Shown: positions 1 through 5,200 of the stretch, piece after piece
Numbering within the stretch: position 1 is the stretch's first letter
Layout of the letters: each line of letters starts with the position of its first letter
DNA from: Pseudomonadota bacterium
GTDB lineage: Bacteria; Pseudomonadota; Alphaproteobacteria; Rhizobiales; Xanthobacteraceae
Assembly (NCBI GenBank): GCA_023390695.1
Contig: JAEWCJ010000379.1
Location: 1-8,780 of the forward strand
Reading direction: 5' to 3'
DNA: 8,780 nt
The notes under the pieces: generated by a model
Told to the model about the DNA's origin: nothing
Database searches by the model: none
The model's input: the letters and a program-made list of their open reading frames with translations, nothing else
Program-made: the position numbers and the translations under genes

Positions 1-68
1 TGTTCGAGCCACGCGACGAGTTCGTCGCGGCGCTCGACCGGCGTCATGTCGATCTGGTCACGGGCCAT
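1..68 (-). CDS. gshA: Glutamate-cysteine ligase, N-terminal fragment (partial)
   Basis: The ATG at 68 opens a minus-strand frame that runs off the left edge, giving 22 full codons that begin MARDQIDMTP and continue to DELVAWLE. This matches from memory the N-terminus of rhizobial glutamate-cysteine ligase, which joins glutamate and cysteine in the cytoplasm as the first step of glutathione synthesis. No catalytic region is visible, so the call rests only on this N-terminal string. No Shine-Dalgarno sequence precedes the start; the bases just upstream are A-rich (GCGAAAAACAG). The next gene upstream on the same strand is the amidohydrolase, 184 bp away and separated by a terminator-like hairpin, so a shared operon is unlikely. 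The rest of the gene lies outside the window, so intactness cannot be judged. Confidence 0.75.
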   Translation of the reverse strand, partial: MARDQIDMTPVERRDELVAWLE

Positions 69-97
69 TCTGTTTTTCGCGTTGGCGGTTTCGACAC

Positions 98-127
98 AAA
101 AAGGGCCGCGACCATAGCCGCGGACCC
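98..127 (-). terminator. Terminator-like hairpin with T-run, upstream of gshA
   Basis: Read on the minus strand, GGG and CCGCG (with a one-base bulge between them) pair with CGCGG and CCC across an 8-nt loop, and TTTTT follows directly. This is the form of an intrinsic terminator for the amidohydrolase gene, which ends 125 bp upstream. Only 29 bp lie between the T-run and the gshA ATG. A gshA promoter must therefore overlap or precede the hairpin, which leaves open an attenuator role instead. Confidence 0.5.
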
Positions 128-140
128 CGGTAATGCGCAA
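111..140 (-). promoter_or_regulatory. Candidate gshA promoter overlapping the terminator hairpin
   Basis: On the minus strand TTGCGC (135-140) and TATGGT (111-116) are 18 bp apart, like sigma-70 -35 and -10 elements. Transcription would start around 104, leaving a leader of about 36 nt to the gshA ATG at 68. The -10-like hexamer lies in the loop of the terminator-like hairpin. This is a weak match found by eye. Confidence 0.3.
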
Positions 141-170
141 TCCGGCCCGGCCGCGGGGCAGACCGTCTCC

Positions 171-200
171 GCATGCCGGTCCTTCCGAGAACCGGCATGC
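171..200. repeat. Perfect 10-bp inverted repeat (hairpin)
   Basis: GCATGCCGGT (171-180) and ACCGGCATGC (191-200) are exact reverse complements around a 10-nt loop. It lies 53 bp beyond the amidohydrolase stop codon and has no T-run on either side. It could be a 3' end-stabilising or Rho-assisted termination hairpin, or one copy of a dispersed palindrome. Confidence 0.6.
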
Positions 201-252
201 AGGCCATCATGCGGGCCATGTGCGGCGATCATGCCTCGCGGGGCTTTCGTGC

Positions 253-1617
253 TCAGGCCGCTCGCTGCGGCAAGGCGTCGAAGGCTTCCATGATGCGCGT
301 GCCCGAGGCGGCGAGCTCGGCCTTGCGGGCGTCGAGACCGGCGAACAGCAGTTTGCCGTCGCGCTTCACGGCGCGGCCCGCGATGAAGACCGAATCGACG
401 CTCGAGACGCCGCCCTGCATCACCACGGATCCGATCGGATTGCGGACCGGGAACATCGCGAGGTCGTCGGCCCGCAGCAGCACGATGTCGGCCTGCTTGC
501 CGGGCGTGAGCGAGCCGGTGCGGTCGGCAAGGCCGGCAACGCGTGCGCCGTTGATGGTGGCCCATTCCAGCGCATGACGGGTCGTCACCGGCATTTCCTC
601 GGGACGTTTGCCGGTCTTCTGCAGGTCGTCGATGATCCAGCGGTTGCGTTCGTGCTGCAGGGTGACGCGCATCGCGGTGAACATGTCGCCGCGTGCGGCG
701 GGCTCGACATCGGAGCCGATCGTCACCGGCGAGCCGATCTGTTGCAGGATGCCCGTCAGCGGGTCGCCATAGCCCATCTGCAATTCGACCTCGGCGGTGA
801 TGGCGAACGTGCCGCCTTCACCCGCGATCGCGCGGACGACGTCCGGCGCGATGTCGTTGCCGTGCACGATATTGTAGTGAGGACCGACGAGTTTTTCCTT
901 GAGCAGCTGCTCATGTCCGTCGGCCACCAGCGGCGTGCCGCCGCCGACATGCATGCTGGCCAACAGGCCGAGCTCTTTCGCCAGCAATACGTCGGTACGC
1001 GTCACGTCATACGTCGAATAATACGGGCCGAGAATTGCAAGGCCCATCGTCAGCAAGCCGTCCTTGCTGGCAAAACGCCCCTTGAGCAGACGCTCCACTT
1101 CCGAGCGCGGCATCGGGATTTCGCTGAAATGCTTCTGGCCCGGCTTCGGATTCGGCTTCGGCGAACCGTGCAGGAACAGCGCGCGAATGCCAGATTCGTC
1201 GAGGCCGCGCACGGCCGCATCGGTGTGATCGGGAGTCGGGTTGTTGTGCGACCAGTCGACCAGCGTGGTGGTGCCGGAATTGATCTGGTTCAGCGCACCC
1301 ATGAGGTTCGCGATATAGATGTCTTCCGGACGGAACAGCGTGGCGAGGCCGCGATGCATGGCCTGCATGTATTGGGCCGCGGTCCAGTCGGTCGCGATCC
1401 CGCGCAGAGCGCTTTGCCATGTATGAAGGTGCGAGTTCACCAGCCCGGGGATGACGATCATGTTGCGGGCATCGATCACTTCGGCGCCGGCGTCATCCAG
1501 GACTGCGGCGATCGCCGCGATCTTGCCGTTCTCGATCAGAATGTCGCCCGACGCGAGATCCGGCGTTGCGGGGTCCATAGTGACGATGGTGCCACCCTTG
1601 ATGAGGGTACGCGACAT
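253..1617 (-). CDS. Amidohydrolase family protein (TRZ/ATZ-type metal-dependent hydrolase)
   Basis: This 454-residue cytoplasmic enzyme belongs to the metal-dependent amidohydrolase superfamily, the branch containing triazine hydrolases and adenosine or guanine deaminase relatives. The N-terminal beta-sandwich opens MSRTLIKGGTIVTMD. The metal pair H63 and H65 sits in PGLVNSHLHTW. Further candidate ligands are H223 in SMHVGGG, H252 in IVHGND and D303 in TIGSDVEPAARGDMF. The C-terminal TPGKQADIVL (about 371-380) returns to the sandwich. Length is normal for the family. The glutamate often found after the strand-5 histidine (HxxE) is glycine here; related rhizobial proteins I recall also have HVG, so this may mark a subfamily. 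The start is well supported by AAGGAGA (1623-1629) five bases upstream. The substrate cannot be named; a heterocyclic amine, urea-like or chlorinated compound is only inferred from the family. It is divergent from an AbrB-type membrane protein across 122 bp. Confidence 0.88.
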   Translation of the reverse strand: MSRTLIKGGTIVTMDPATPDLASGDILIENGKIAAIAAVLDDAGAEVIDARNMIVIPGLVNSHLHTWQSALRGIATDWTAAQYMQAMHRGLATLFRPEDIYIANLMGALNQINSGTTTLVDWSHNNPTPDHTDAAVRGLDESGIRALFLHGSPKPNPKPGQKHFSEIPMPRSEVERLLKGRFASKDGLLTMGLAILGPYYSTYDVTRTDVLLAKELGLLASMHVGGGTPLVADGHEQLLKEKLVGPHYNIVHGNDIAPDVVRAIAGEGGTFAITAEVELQMGYGDPLTGILQQIGSPVTIGSDVEPAARGDMFTAMRVTLQHERNRWIIDDLQKTGKRPEEMPVTTRHALEWATINGARVAGLADRTGSLTPGKQADIVLLRADDLAMFPVRNPIGSVVMQGGVSSVDSVFIAGRAVKRDGKLLFAGLDARKAELAASGTRIMEAFDALPQRAA

Positions 1618-1664
1618 GAGGGTCTCCTTCCCAGATTTTCAGGCGGCTCCTTATCGTGTGTGTG

Positions 1665-1679
1665 ACGTTCGTGCAACGT
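1665..1679. promoter_or_regulatory. Short inverted repeat in the amidohydrolase/abrB divergent region
   Basis: ACGTT and AACGT are exact inverted halves around CGTGC. The repeat lies 48 bp upstream of the amidohydrolase start and 60 bp upstream of the abrB-type start, where an operator for either gene could be. A five-base arm is short enough to be chance. The rest of the 122-bp gap shows no convincing sigma-70 promoter. Confidence 0.2.
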
Positions 1680-1739
1680 TATGGCAGTCATGCTTGGTTT
1701 GCCGCTTTGCTTGGCCCAGCCTGCGGGGCATAAGACGGC

Positions 1740-2801
1740 ATGCACCCCATTTGGTCTTCGCTCCGGTTTCCTCCATGGCTCGGTCGCCTGGCGGAAACTC
1801 TGCTCATCGGCACGGTGGGCGGAGCATTGCTGACCTGGCTGGGCTTTCCGGCGGGCTGGCTGTCGGGGGCGATGATCGCCGTCGCGATTGCGGCTTTGGC
1901 AGGACGGCCGGTGCAGGTGCCGGTGCCGTTGGCGCGGGTGGTTTTTATTGCCGTCGGTATTTCGCTGGGTGCGGCAGTGACGCCGGAAACCTTGCGCGGT
2001 GTCTCCACCTGGCCATTCAGCGTGGCCATGCTTGCCGTTGCGGTACTGTGTGCGACCTTTGCGAGTGCCTATTATCTGCGCAAGGTCCATGGCTGGGACA
2101 TGCTGTCGGCATTGTTCGGCTCGACGCCGGGTGCGTTGTCACAGGTCATCGCATACGCGAACCAGAACAAATCGGACCTGCGGGGCATCGCCATTGTGCA
2201 GACGATCCGGGTAGTGATTCTGGCCGGGTTCCTGCCAATGACTTTGGCATCGTTCGGTCTCATCGATCCGGCGGGGGCGAATCTGCCGCGCGGTCTCGAT
2301 GCGCCGCTATATGAACTTGCCGTTCTGATCGTTGTTTGCAGCGGAATCGCGGTGCTGCTGCAATGGCTGCGCTTTCCGGGCGGACTCATTTTCGGTGCCA
2401 TGCTGGTTTCCGCGATCCTGCATGGCAGCGGACTTATCCACGCGGTGTTGCCGTGGTGGGTGGTGAACGCGGCCATGGTGTCGCTCGGTGCCGTCACCGG
2501 ATCGCGCTTCGCCAACACCGGTCTGCGGCTGCTCCTGCAATATCTGGCCGCGGCGCTCGGTTCGTTCGCGGTTTCGATCGCCGTGGTTGCGGTGTTCGCC
2601 TGGATCGCCGTCGATCTGATGGCGTTCCGGATTTCCGACGTCGTCGTGTCTTATGCGCCGGGAGCCCTCGACGTCATGATGATCCTGGCGCTGGCCCTGC
2701 ATCTGGATCCGGTTTTTGTCGGCGCGCACCATGTTGCACGTTTCATGCTGGTGTCGCTTTCCTTACCGGCCTTTGTGCGGATGTTCGGCGGCAAGCAGTG
2801 A
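1740..2801 (+). CDS. AbrB family integral membrane protein (putative transporter)
   Basis: This is a 353-residue, strongly hydrophobic protein with roughly ten possible membrane segments. It belongs to the AbrB membrane family (often misnamed ammonia monooxygenase, and unrelated to the Bacillus AbrB regulator). The internal duplication typical of the family is visible. WLGFPAGWLSGAM begins at residue 33 and WLRFPGGLIFGAM at residue 209. The second motif, PGAL, recurs at residues 130-133 (STPGALSQV) and 307-310 (YAPGALDVM). Each half is therefore about 177 residues. The family has no firmly assigned substrate; some members have been linked to metabolite or antibiotic export, which is not evidence for this one. 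Length is normal. The ribosome binding site is weak (GGGG at 1726-1729). It stands alone: divergent from the amidohydrolase and convergent with hemA. Confidence 0.85.
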   Translation: MHPIWSSLRFPPWLGRLAETLLIGTVGGALLTWLGFPAGWLSGAMIAVAIAALAGRPVQVPVPLARVVFIAVGISLGAAVTPETLRGVSTWPFSVAMLAVAVLCATFASAYYLRKVHGWDMLSALFGSTPGALSQVIAYANQNKSDLRGIAIVQTIRVVILAGFLPMTLASFGLIDPAGANLPRGLDAPLYELAVLIVVCSGIAVLLQWLRFPGGLIFGAMLVSAILHGSGLIHAVLPWWVVNAAMVSLGAVTGSRFANTGLRLLLQYLAAALGSFAVSIAVVAVFAWIAVDLMAFRISDVVVSYAPGALDVMMILALALHLDPVFVGAHHVARFMLVSLSLPAFVRMFGGKQ

Positions 2802-2806
2802 TGGCG

Positions 2807-2829
2807 ATGCCCGGACCAGGCCCGGGCAT
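2807..2829. terminator. GC-rich palindrome between convergent genes
   Basis: ATGCCCGG (2807-2814) and CCGGGCAT (2822-2829) are exact inverted halves around a 7-nt loop. The hairpin starts five bases after the abrB-type stop and ends 29 bases before the hemA stop, so it could terminate both genes. The sequence resembles the ATGCCCGGG-type palindromes scattered between genes in Bradyrhizobium relatives. There is no T-run on the plus side; on the minus side none is clear. Confidence 0.5.
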
Positions 2830-2858
2830 GATCAAACACGAGAAGCTTGGAGAGAGTT

Positions 2859-4085
2859 TTACTCCGCCGCCAGTGCGGCCGTCTTCAGCGGCAGCTTGAG
2901 GCGCTGCCAGACATCGACCATCGCCTCCGCCAGCGCATCGGTCAGTTGATCGTTGTGATACGGCGAGGGCGTGACGCGCAGGCGCTCGGTGCCCTTGGGC
3001 ACGGTCGGATAGTTGATCGGCTGGATATAAATACTGTGCTCGGCGAGCAGCAGGTCGCTCGCGGCTTTGCATTTTTCCGGATCGCCGACGAAGATCGGCA
3101 CGATGTGAGTATCGCTCGGCATCACCGGCAGGCCGGCGGCGGTGAGCACCGCCTTCACGCGGGCGACGCGCTCCTGATGGCGGTCGCGTTCCCACTGCGA
3201 ATTCTTCAGATGGCGGATGGACGCCGCCGCCGCCGCGCAAACCGGCGGCGGCAGTGCGGTTGTGAAGATGAAGCCGGGCGCATAGGACCGCACCGCGTCA
3301 CAGATCGTCGCATTCGCCGCGATATAGCCGCCAAAGCAGCCGAAGGCCTTGCCGAGCGTGCCTTCGATGATGTCGATGCGCTGCATCAGGCCTTCGCGTT
3401 CGGCGACACCGCCGCCGCGCTTGCCGTACATGCCGACCGCGTGCACCTCGTCGATATAGGTCATCGCGTTGTATTTGTCGGCGAGATCGCAGATGCCCTT
3501 GATCGGCGCGATGTCGGCATCCATCGAATAGATGCTTTCAAACAAAATCAGCTTCGGGCGGTCGCCGGCAGCCTTGAGCAGCTCTTCGAGGTGCGCGAGG
3601 TCGTTGTGGCGGAAGATCTGCTTTTCGCAACCGGACTGACGGACGCCCTCGATCATCGAATTGTGGTTATAGGCGTCTGACAGGATCAGGACATTCGGGA
3701 TCAGCTTGGCGACGGTGGAAATGCCGGTCTGGTTCGACACATAGCCGGAGGTGAAGATCAGCGCCGAGTCCTTGCCATGCAGGTCGGCGAGCTCCCGCTC
3801 GAGCTCGACCAGCGGATGGTTGGTGCCGGAAATGTTGCGGGTGCCGCCGGCGCCGGCGCCCATGCGGGTCGTGGTCTCGACCATGGCCCCGATCACCTTG
3901 GGGTGCTGGCCCATGCCCAGATAGTCGTTCGAGCACCAGACGATGATTTCGCGCGGCCCCTCCGGCGAGTGCCAGATGGTCTCAGGGAACCGGCCGGCAA
4001 TGCGCTCCAGGTCGGCAAAGACCCGATAACGCCGCTCGTCGTGCAGGCGGTTGAGGGCAGCGGCGAAAAAGTCCTGATAATTCAT
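2859..4085 (-). CDS. hemA: 5-aminolevulinate synthase
   Basis: HemA condenses glycine with succinyl-CoA to 5-aminolevulinate, CoA and CO2, the first committed step of haem and tetrapyrrole synthesis by the C4 pathway. It is a cytoplasmic PLP enzyme of the alpha-oxoamine synthase family. From the chosen Met, residues 49-61 read [13 protein letters not shown]. The glycine-rich [13 protein letters not shown] follows at about 76-88, [11 protein letters not shown] lies at 211-221, and the PLP lysine is K246 in [10 protein letters not shown]. Near the C-terminus INYPTV and [10 protein letters not shown] are standard. The 408-residue length is typical. I chose the ATG at 4085 because rhizobial homologues begin MNY or MDY followed by an aromatic stretch; an in-frame ATG at 4121 would add 12 unconserved residues. 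Neither has a clear Shine-Dalgarno sequence. The upstream region holds a perfect Fnr/FixK palindrome and a possible iron element. No Cys-Pro haem regulatory motif is seen. Confidence 0.95.
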   Translation of the reverse strand: MNYQDFFAAALNRLHDERRYRVFADLERIAGRFPETIWHSPEGPREIIVWCSNDYLGMGQHPKVIGAMVETTTRMGAGAGGTRNISGTNHPLVELERELADLHGKDSALIFTSGYVSNQTGISTVAKLIPNVLILSDAYNHNSMIEGVRQSGCEKQIFRHNDLAHLEELLKAAGDRPKLILFESIYSMDADIAPIKGICDLADKYNAMTYIDEVHAVGMYGKRGGGVAEREGLMQRIDIIEGTLGKAFGCFGGYIAANATICDAVRSYAPGFIFTTALPPPVCAAAAASIRHLKNSQWERDRHQERVARVKAVLTAAGLPVMPSDTHIVPIFVGDPEKCKAASDLLLAEHSIYIQPINYPTVPKGTERLRVTPSPYHNDQLTDALAEAMVDVWQRLKLPLKTAALAAE

Positions 4086-4150
4086 TGGTTTGCCATTTCG
4101 AAGTGTGGCAACCGTCGACATCCGGCGGCTTTGGCTCGATCGTGGGACTT

Positions 4151-4167
4151 ATTAGAAGTGTTCAATA
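4151..4167 (-). promoter_or_regulatory. Possible Irr-type iron control element in hemA leader
   Basis: The plus strand reads ATTAGAA-GTG-TTCAATA. Against the rhizobial iron control element as I recall it (TTTAGAA-N3-TTCTAAA) this matches 11 of 14 arm bases. It lies between the transcription start predicted from the Fnr site (about 4175-4178) and the hemA start codon, where a bound repressor would block transcription. An imperfect match judged by eye only. Confidence 0.3.
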
Positions 4168-4186
4168 GACTTTGTCGAGGCCCAAT

Positions 4187-4207
4187 ACCTGCCGAATCTT
4201 TGCAGGT
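4187..4207. repeat. Short inverted repeat next to the hemA Fnr site
   Basis: ACCTGC (4187-4192) and GCAGGT (4202-4207) are exact inverted halves with nine bases between. They lie just downstream of the Fnr palindrome on the hemA side and cover the expected -10 region. It could be an extra operator or chance. Confidence 0.25.
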
Positions 4208-4212
4208 CAGCT

Positions 4213-4226
4213 TTGATTCTTATCAA
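4213..4226 (-). promoter_or_regulatory. Perfect Fnr/FixK-type binding site upstream of hemA
   Basis: TTGAT-TCTT-ATCAA is a full match to the symmetric Fnr/FixK consensus TTGAT-N4-ATCAA. Its centre (4219.5) is 134 bp upstream of the hemA ATG at 4085. For class II activation the start of transcription would fall near 4178. A -10-like TATTGG on the minus strand (4182-4187) is about 3 bp further away than ideal, and AGGTAT (4185-4190) sits exactly in phase but is a poorer hexamer. Oxygen control of hemA through an Fnr protein is known in Rhodobacter sphaeroides. Confidence 0.75.
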
Positions 4227-4264
4227 TCAAACTGTTGGAGCGCACCCGCGGGCGCATTTCCTGT

Positions 4265-4289
4265 GGAACCCGGAGTTCCAGCCGGCGTT
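4265..4289 (+). promoter_or_regulatory. Candidate EcfG (general stress response) promoter
   Basis: GGAAC (4265-4269) and CGTT (4286-4289) are separated by exactly 16 bp, which is the alphaproteobacterial EcfG consensus GGAAC-N16/17-CGTT. Transcription would start near 4296, giving a 5' leader of about 29 nt to the ATG at 4325 with the ribosome binding site inside it. The -35 element is also the left arm of a small inverted repeat (GGAAC-CCGGA-GTTCC, 4265-4279). Confidence 0.7.
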
Positions 4290-4324
4290 CTCTCCGGCAA
4301 GGGATCGCTATCGAGGAGGCAAGT

Positions 4325-4408
4325 ATGGGACGCGGTTTGTTGTTGTGGCTGATCGGTATTCCGCTGCCGATCATTCTGATCGTCTGGCTCCTGGGTGGCC
4401 TGAACTGA
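4325..4408 (+). CDS. 27-residue hydrophobic membrane peptide (stress-linked)
   Basis: A short frame, MGRGLLLWLIGIPLPIILIV followed by WLLGGLN, then TGA. One Arg near the N-terminus is followed by about 22 uncharged, mostly Leu/Ile residues with two prolines in the middle (GIPLPII), so it should form one kinked transmembrane helix or hairpin with the N-terminus inside. Coding status is supported by a strong ribosome binding site, GAGGAGG (4313-4319), five bases before the ATG, and by an EcfG-type promoter at the right distance. Similar MGRG...IPIPII peptides of about 25 residues are, from memory, common unnamed proteins in Rhizobiales. No function is known to me; a small membrane-stress or complex-stabilising peptide is an inference from promoter and topology. 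It is divergent from hemA and converges on the cytochrome pair. Confidence 0.75.
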   Translation: MGRGLLLWLIGIPLPIILIVWLLGGLN

Positions 4409-4418
4409 CCGGCGGGCT
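4396..4418 (+). terminator. Weak terminator candidate after the small peptide
   Basis: GCCTG near 4398 can pair with CGGGC (one G-T pair) around a loop of about ten bases, followed by TTTT. The stem overlaps the stop codon of the peptide gene. The hairpin is weak, and only 24 bp separate the stop codon from the 3' end of the convergent cytochrome gene. Confidence 0.25.
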
Positions 4419-4432
4419 TTTAAGAGCGCGCG

Positions 4433-4750
4433 TCAGGGACCGCGAATGGTCCTCAGATAGTTGACCAGGGCGCGCGCTTCGCCGGGCGAGAAGACGAACA
4501 TCGGCATGGCCGGATGACCGGCCACAATTCCTTCCTGCAGCCGCTCCTGCAATTCGTCGAAATCGACCTGCGGCTCCAACTGCCGGAATGGCGGCGCACC
4601 GGCAAGCGGGCTCCGCTCCCATTTGCCGATGGCGTGGCAATGCGCACACATGGTCTGCGCGAGCTGCCGGCCTTTCTCCTCACCTTCCTGGGCGGAGGCG
4701 ATCTGCGTCATCAGCAGCATGGCCGCGAGGGCCTGGAAGAGGGCGCGCAT
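4433..4750 (-). CDS. Small c-type cytochrome (second gene of pair)
   Basis: A 105-residue class I-like monohaem cytochrome c, expected in the periplasm as a soluble electron carrier. Residues 1-20 (MRALFQALAAMLLMTQIASA) form a Sec signal peptide ending in an AxA-type site. The haem site is C35-A-H-C38-H39, and the likely sixth ligand is M82 in GHPAMPMF, with M84 as alternative. The C-terminal helix reads ARALVNYLRTI. The frame stays open far upstream, but the ATG at 4750 is chosen because it gives the signal peptide and directly overlaps the stop of the preceding cytochrome (TGATG, one shared base), indicating translational coupling. The redox partners are not in the window; a terminal oxidase, a nitrogen-oxide reductase or a dehydrogenase are all possible. 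Confidence 0.88.
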   Translation of the reverse strand: MRALFQALAAMLLMTQIASAQEGEEKGRQLAQTMCAHCHAIGKWERSPLAGAPPFRQLEPQVDFDELQERLQEGIVAGHPAMPMFVFSPGEARALVNYLRTIRGP

Positions 4751-5094
4751 CAGCGGTCTCCCGGCAAACTGAGAATATAGGCAATGATCTGGTCGGTCTC
4801 GTCTTCGTTCAAGATGAGATTTGGCATCTCCCGGTGCGAGGAACGGAGCGCCACTTTCAACGCGAGCGGCGTCATGCCGGCCGTGGCGGCAATATCCTCG
4901 AAGCTCGGCGCATTGGCGTTGGGTGAGTGAACGTCGGCCGGGCGTATGGCGTGGCACTCCGCGCAAATCCGGGCGGCCAGCGCCCGGCCCATGCGCACGT
5001 CGTCGGCATCGGCGCCGAACACGGGCAGCGAACCGGCTGCAAGCATTGCAGCTTGCAGGGTCAATGTGTGCCAGAAGAACGCGCCTGTTCTCAT
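4750..5094 (-). CDS. Small c-type cytochrome (first gene of pair)
   Basis: A 114-residue monohaem cytochrome c predicted to be exported. The hydrophobic N-terminus (residues 2-28, ending PVFGA before DADD) is a plausible signal peptide. The haem-binding motif is C44-A-E-C47-H48, and the likely axial methionine is M90 in SHREMPNLIL. The C-terminal helix reads TDQIIAYILSLP. It is about the same size as the next gene and shares the fold, but the two are only distantly alike, so they are probably an old duplication or two partners. The start at 5094 is chosen because it gives the full signal peptide; AGAGG lies upstream at loose spacing. An Fnr/FixK-like site with a -10 hexamer in class II geometry precedes it, suggesting induction at low oxygen. 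Confidence 0.88.
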   Translation of the reverse strand: MRTGAFFWHTLTLQAAMLAAGSLPVFGADADDVRMGRALAARICAECHAIRPADVHSPNANAPSFEDIAATAGMTPLALKVALRSSHREMPNLILNEDETDQIIAYILSLPGDR

Positions 5095-5120
5095 GCGTGC
5101 GGGGCCTCTCGTTTGCGTTT

Positions 5121-5162
5121 TTTATCGCTCCGGGTGTCCCAGCCTGCCTTGATCTAGGTCAG
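5121..5162 (-). promoter_or_regulatory. Fnr/FixK-like site and -10 element of the cytochrome operon
   Basis: The plus strand at 5149-5162 is TTGATCTAGGTCAG: one perfect Fnr half site and a second half matching ATCAA at three of five bases. It fits the looser FixK form TTGA-N6-TCAA at seven of eight. On the minus strand GATAAA (5121-5126) is centred 32 bp downstream of the site centre, exactly the class II activator arrangement (-41.5 and about -9.5). Transcription would start near 5114, about 20 nt before the ATG at 5094. Confidence 0.55.
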
Positions 5163-5200
5163 GCGCAATCGGAGTCGGAGCCGGGCGGCTGCAGAATTGC

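Noticed and set aside
133..1665. 510-codon open frame on the plus strand opposite the amidohydrolase gene
   Set aside because: The product is rich in Arg, His and Asp-Arg repeats with no recognisable domain, while the minus strand encodes a complete amidohydrolase with a ribosome binding site. Long antisense frames are expected in GC-rich DNA.
2336..2899. Plus-strand frame overlapping the 3' half of the abrB-type gene
   Set aside because: It is an out-of-frame shadow with Arg/Gly-rich content; the abrB-type frame shows a clear internal protein duplication.
2847..3680. Long plus-strand frame opposite hemA
   Set aside because: It has low-complexity Arg/Asp-rich composition and no domain, and hemA is certain on the other strand.
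4751..4966. N-terminal extension of the second cytochrome up to an ATG at 4966
   Set aside because: The extra 72 residues are a shadow of the first cytochrome in another frame, and the signal peptide begins only at the ATG at 4750.
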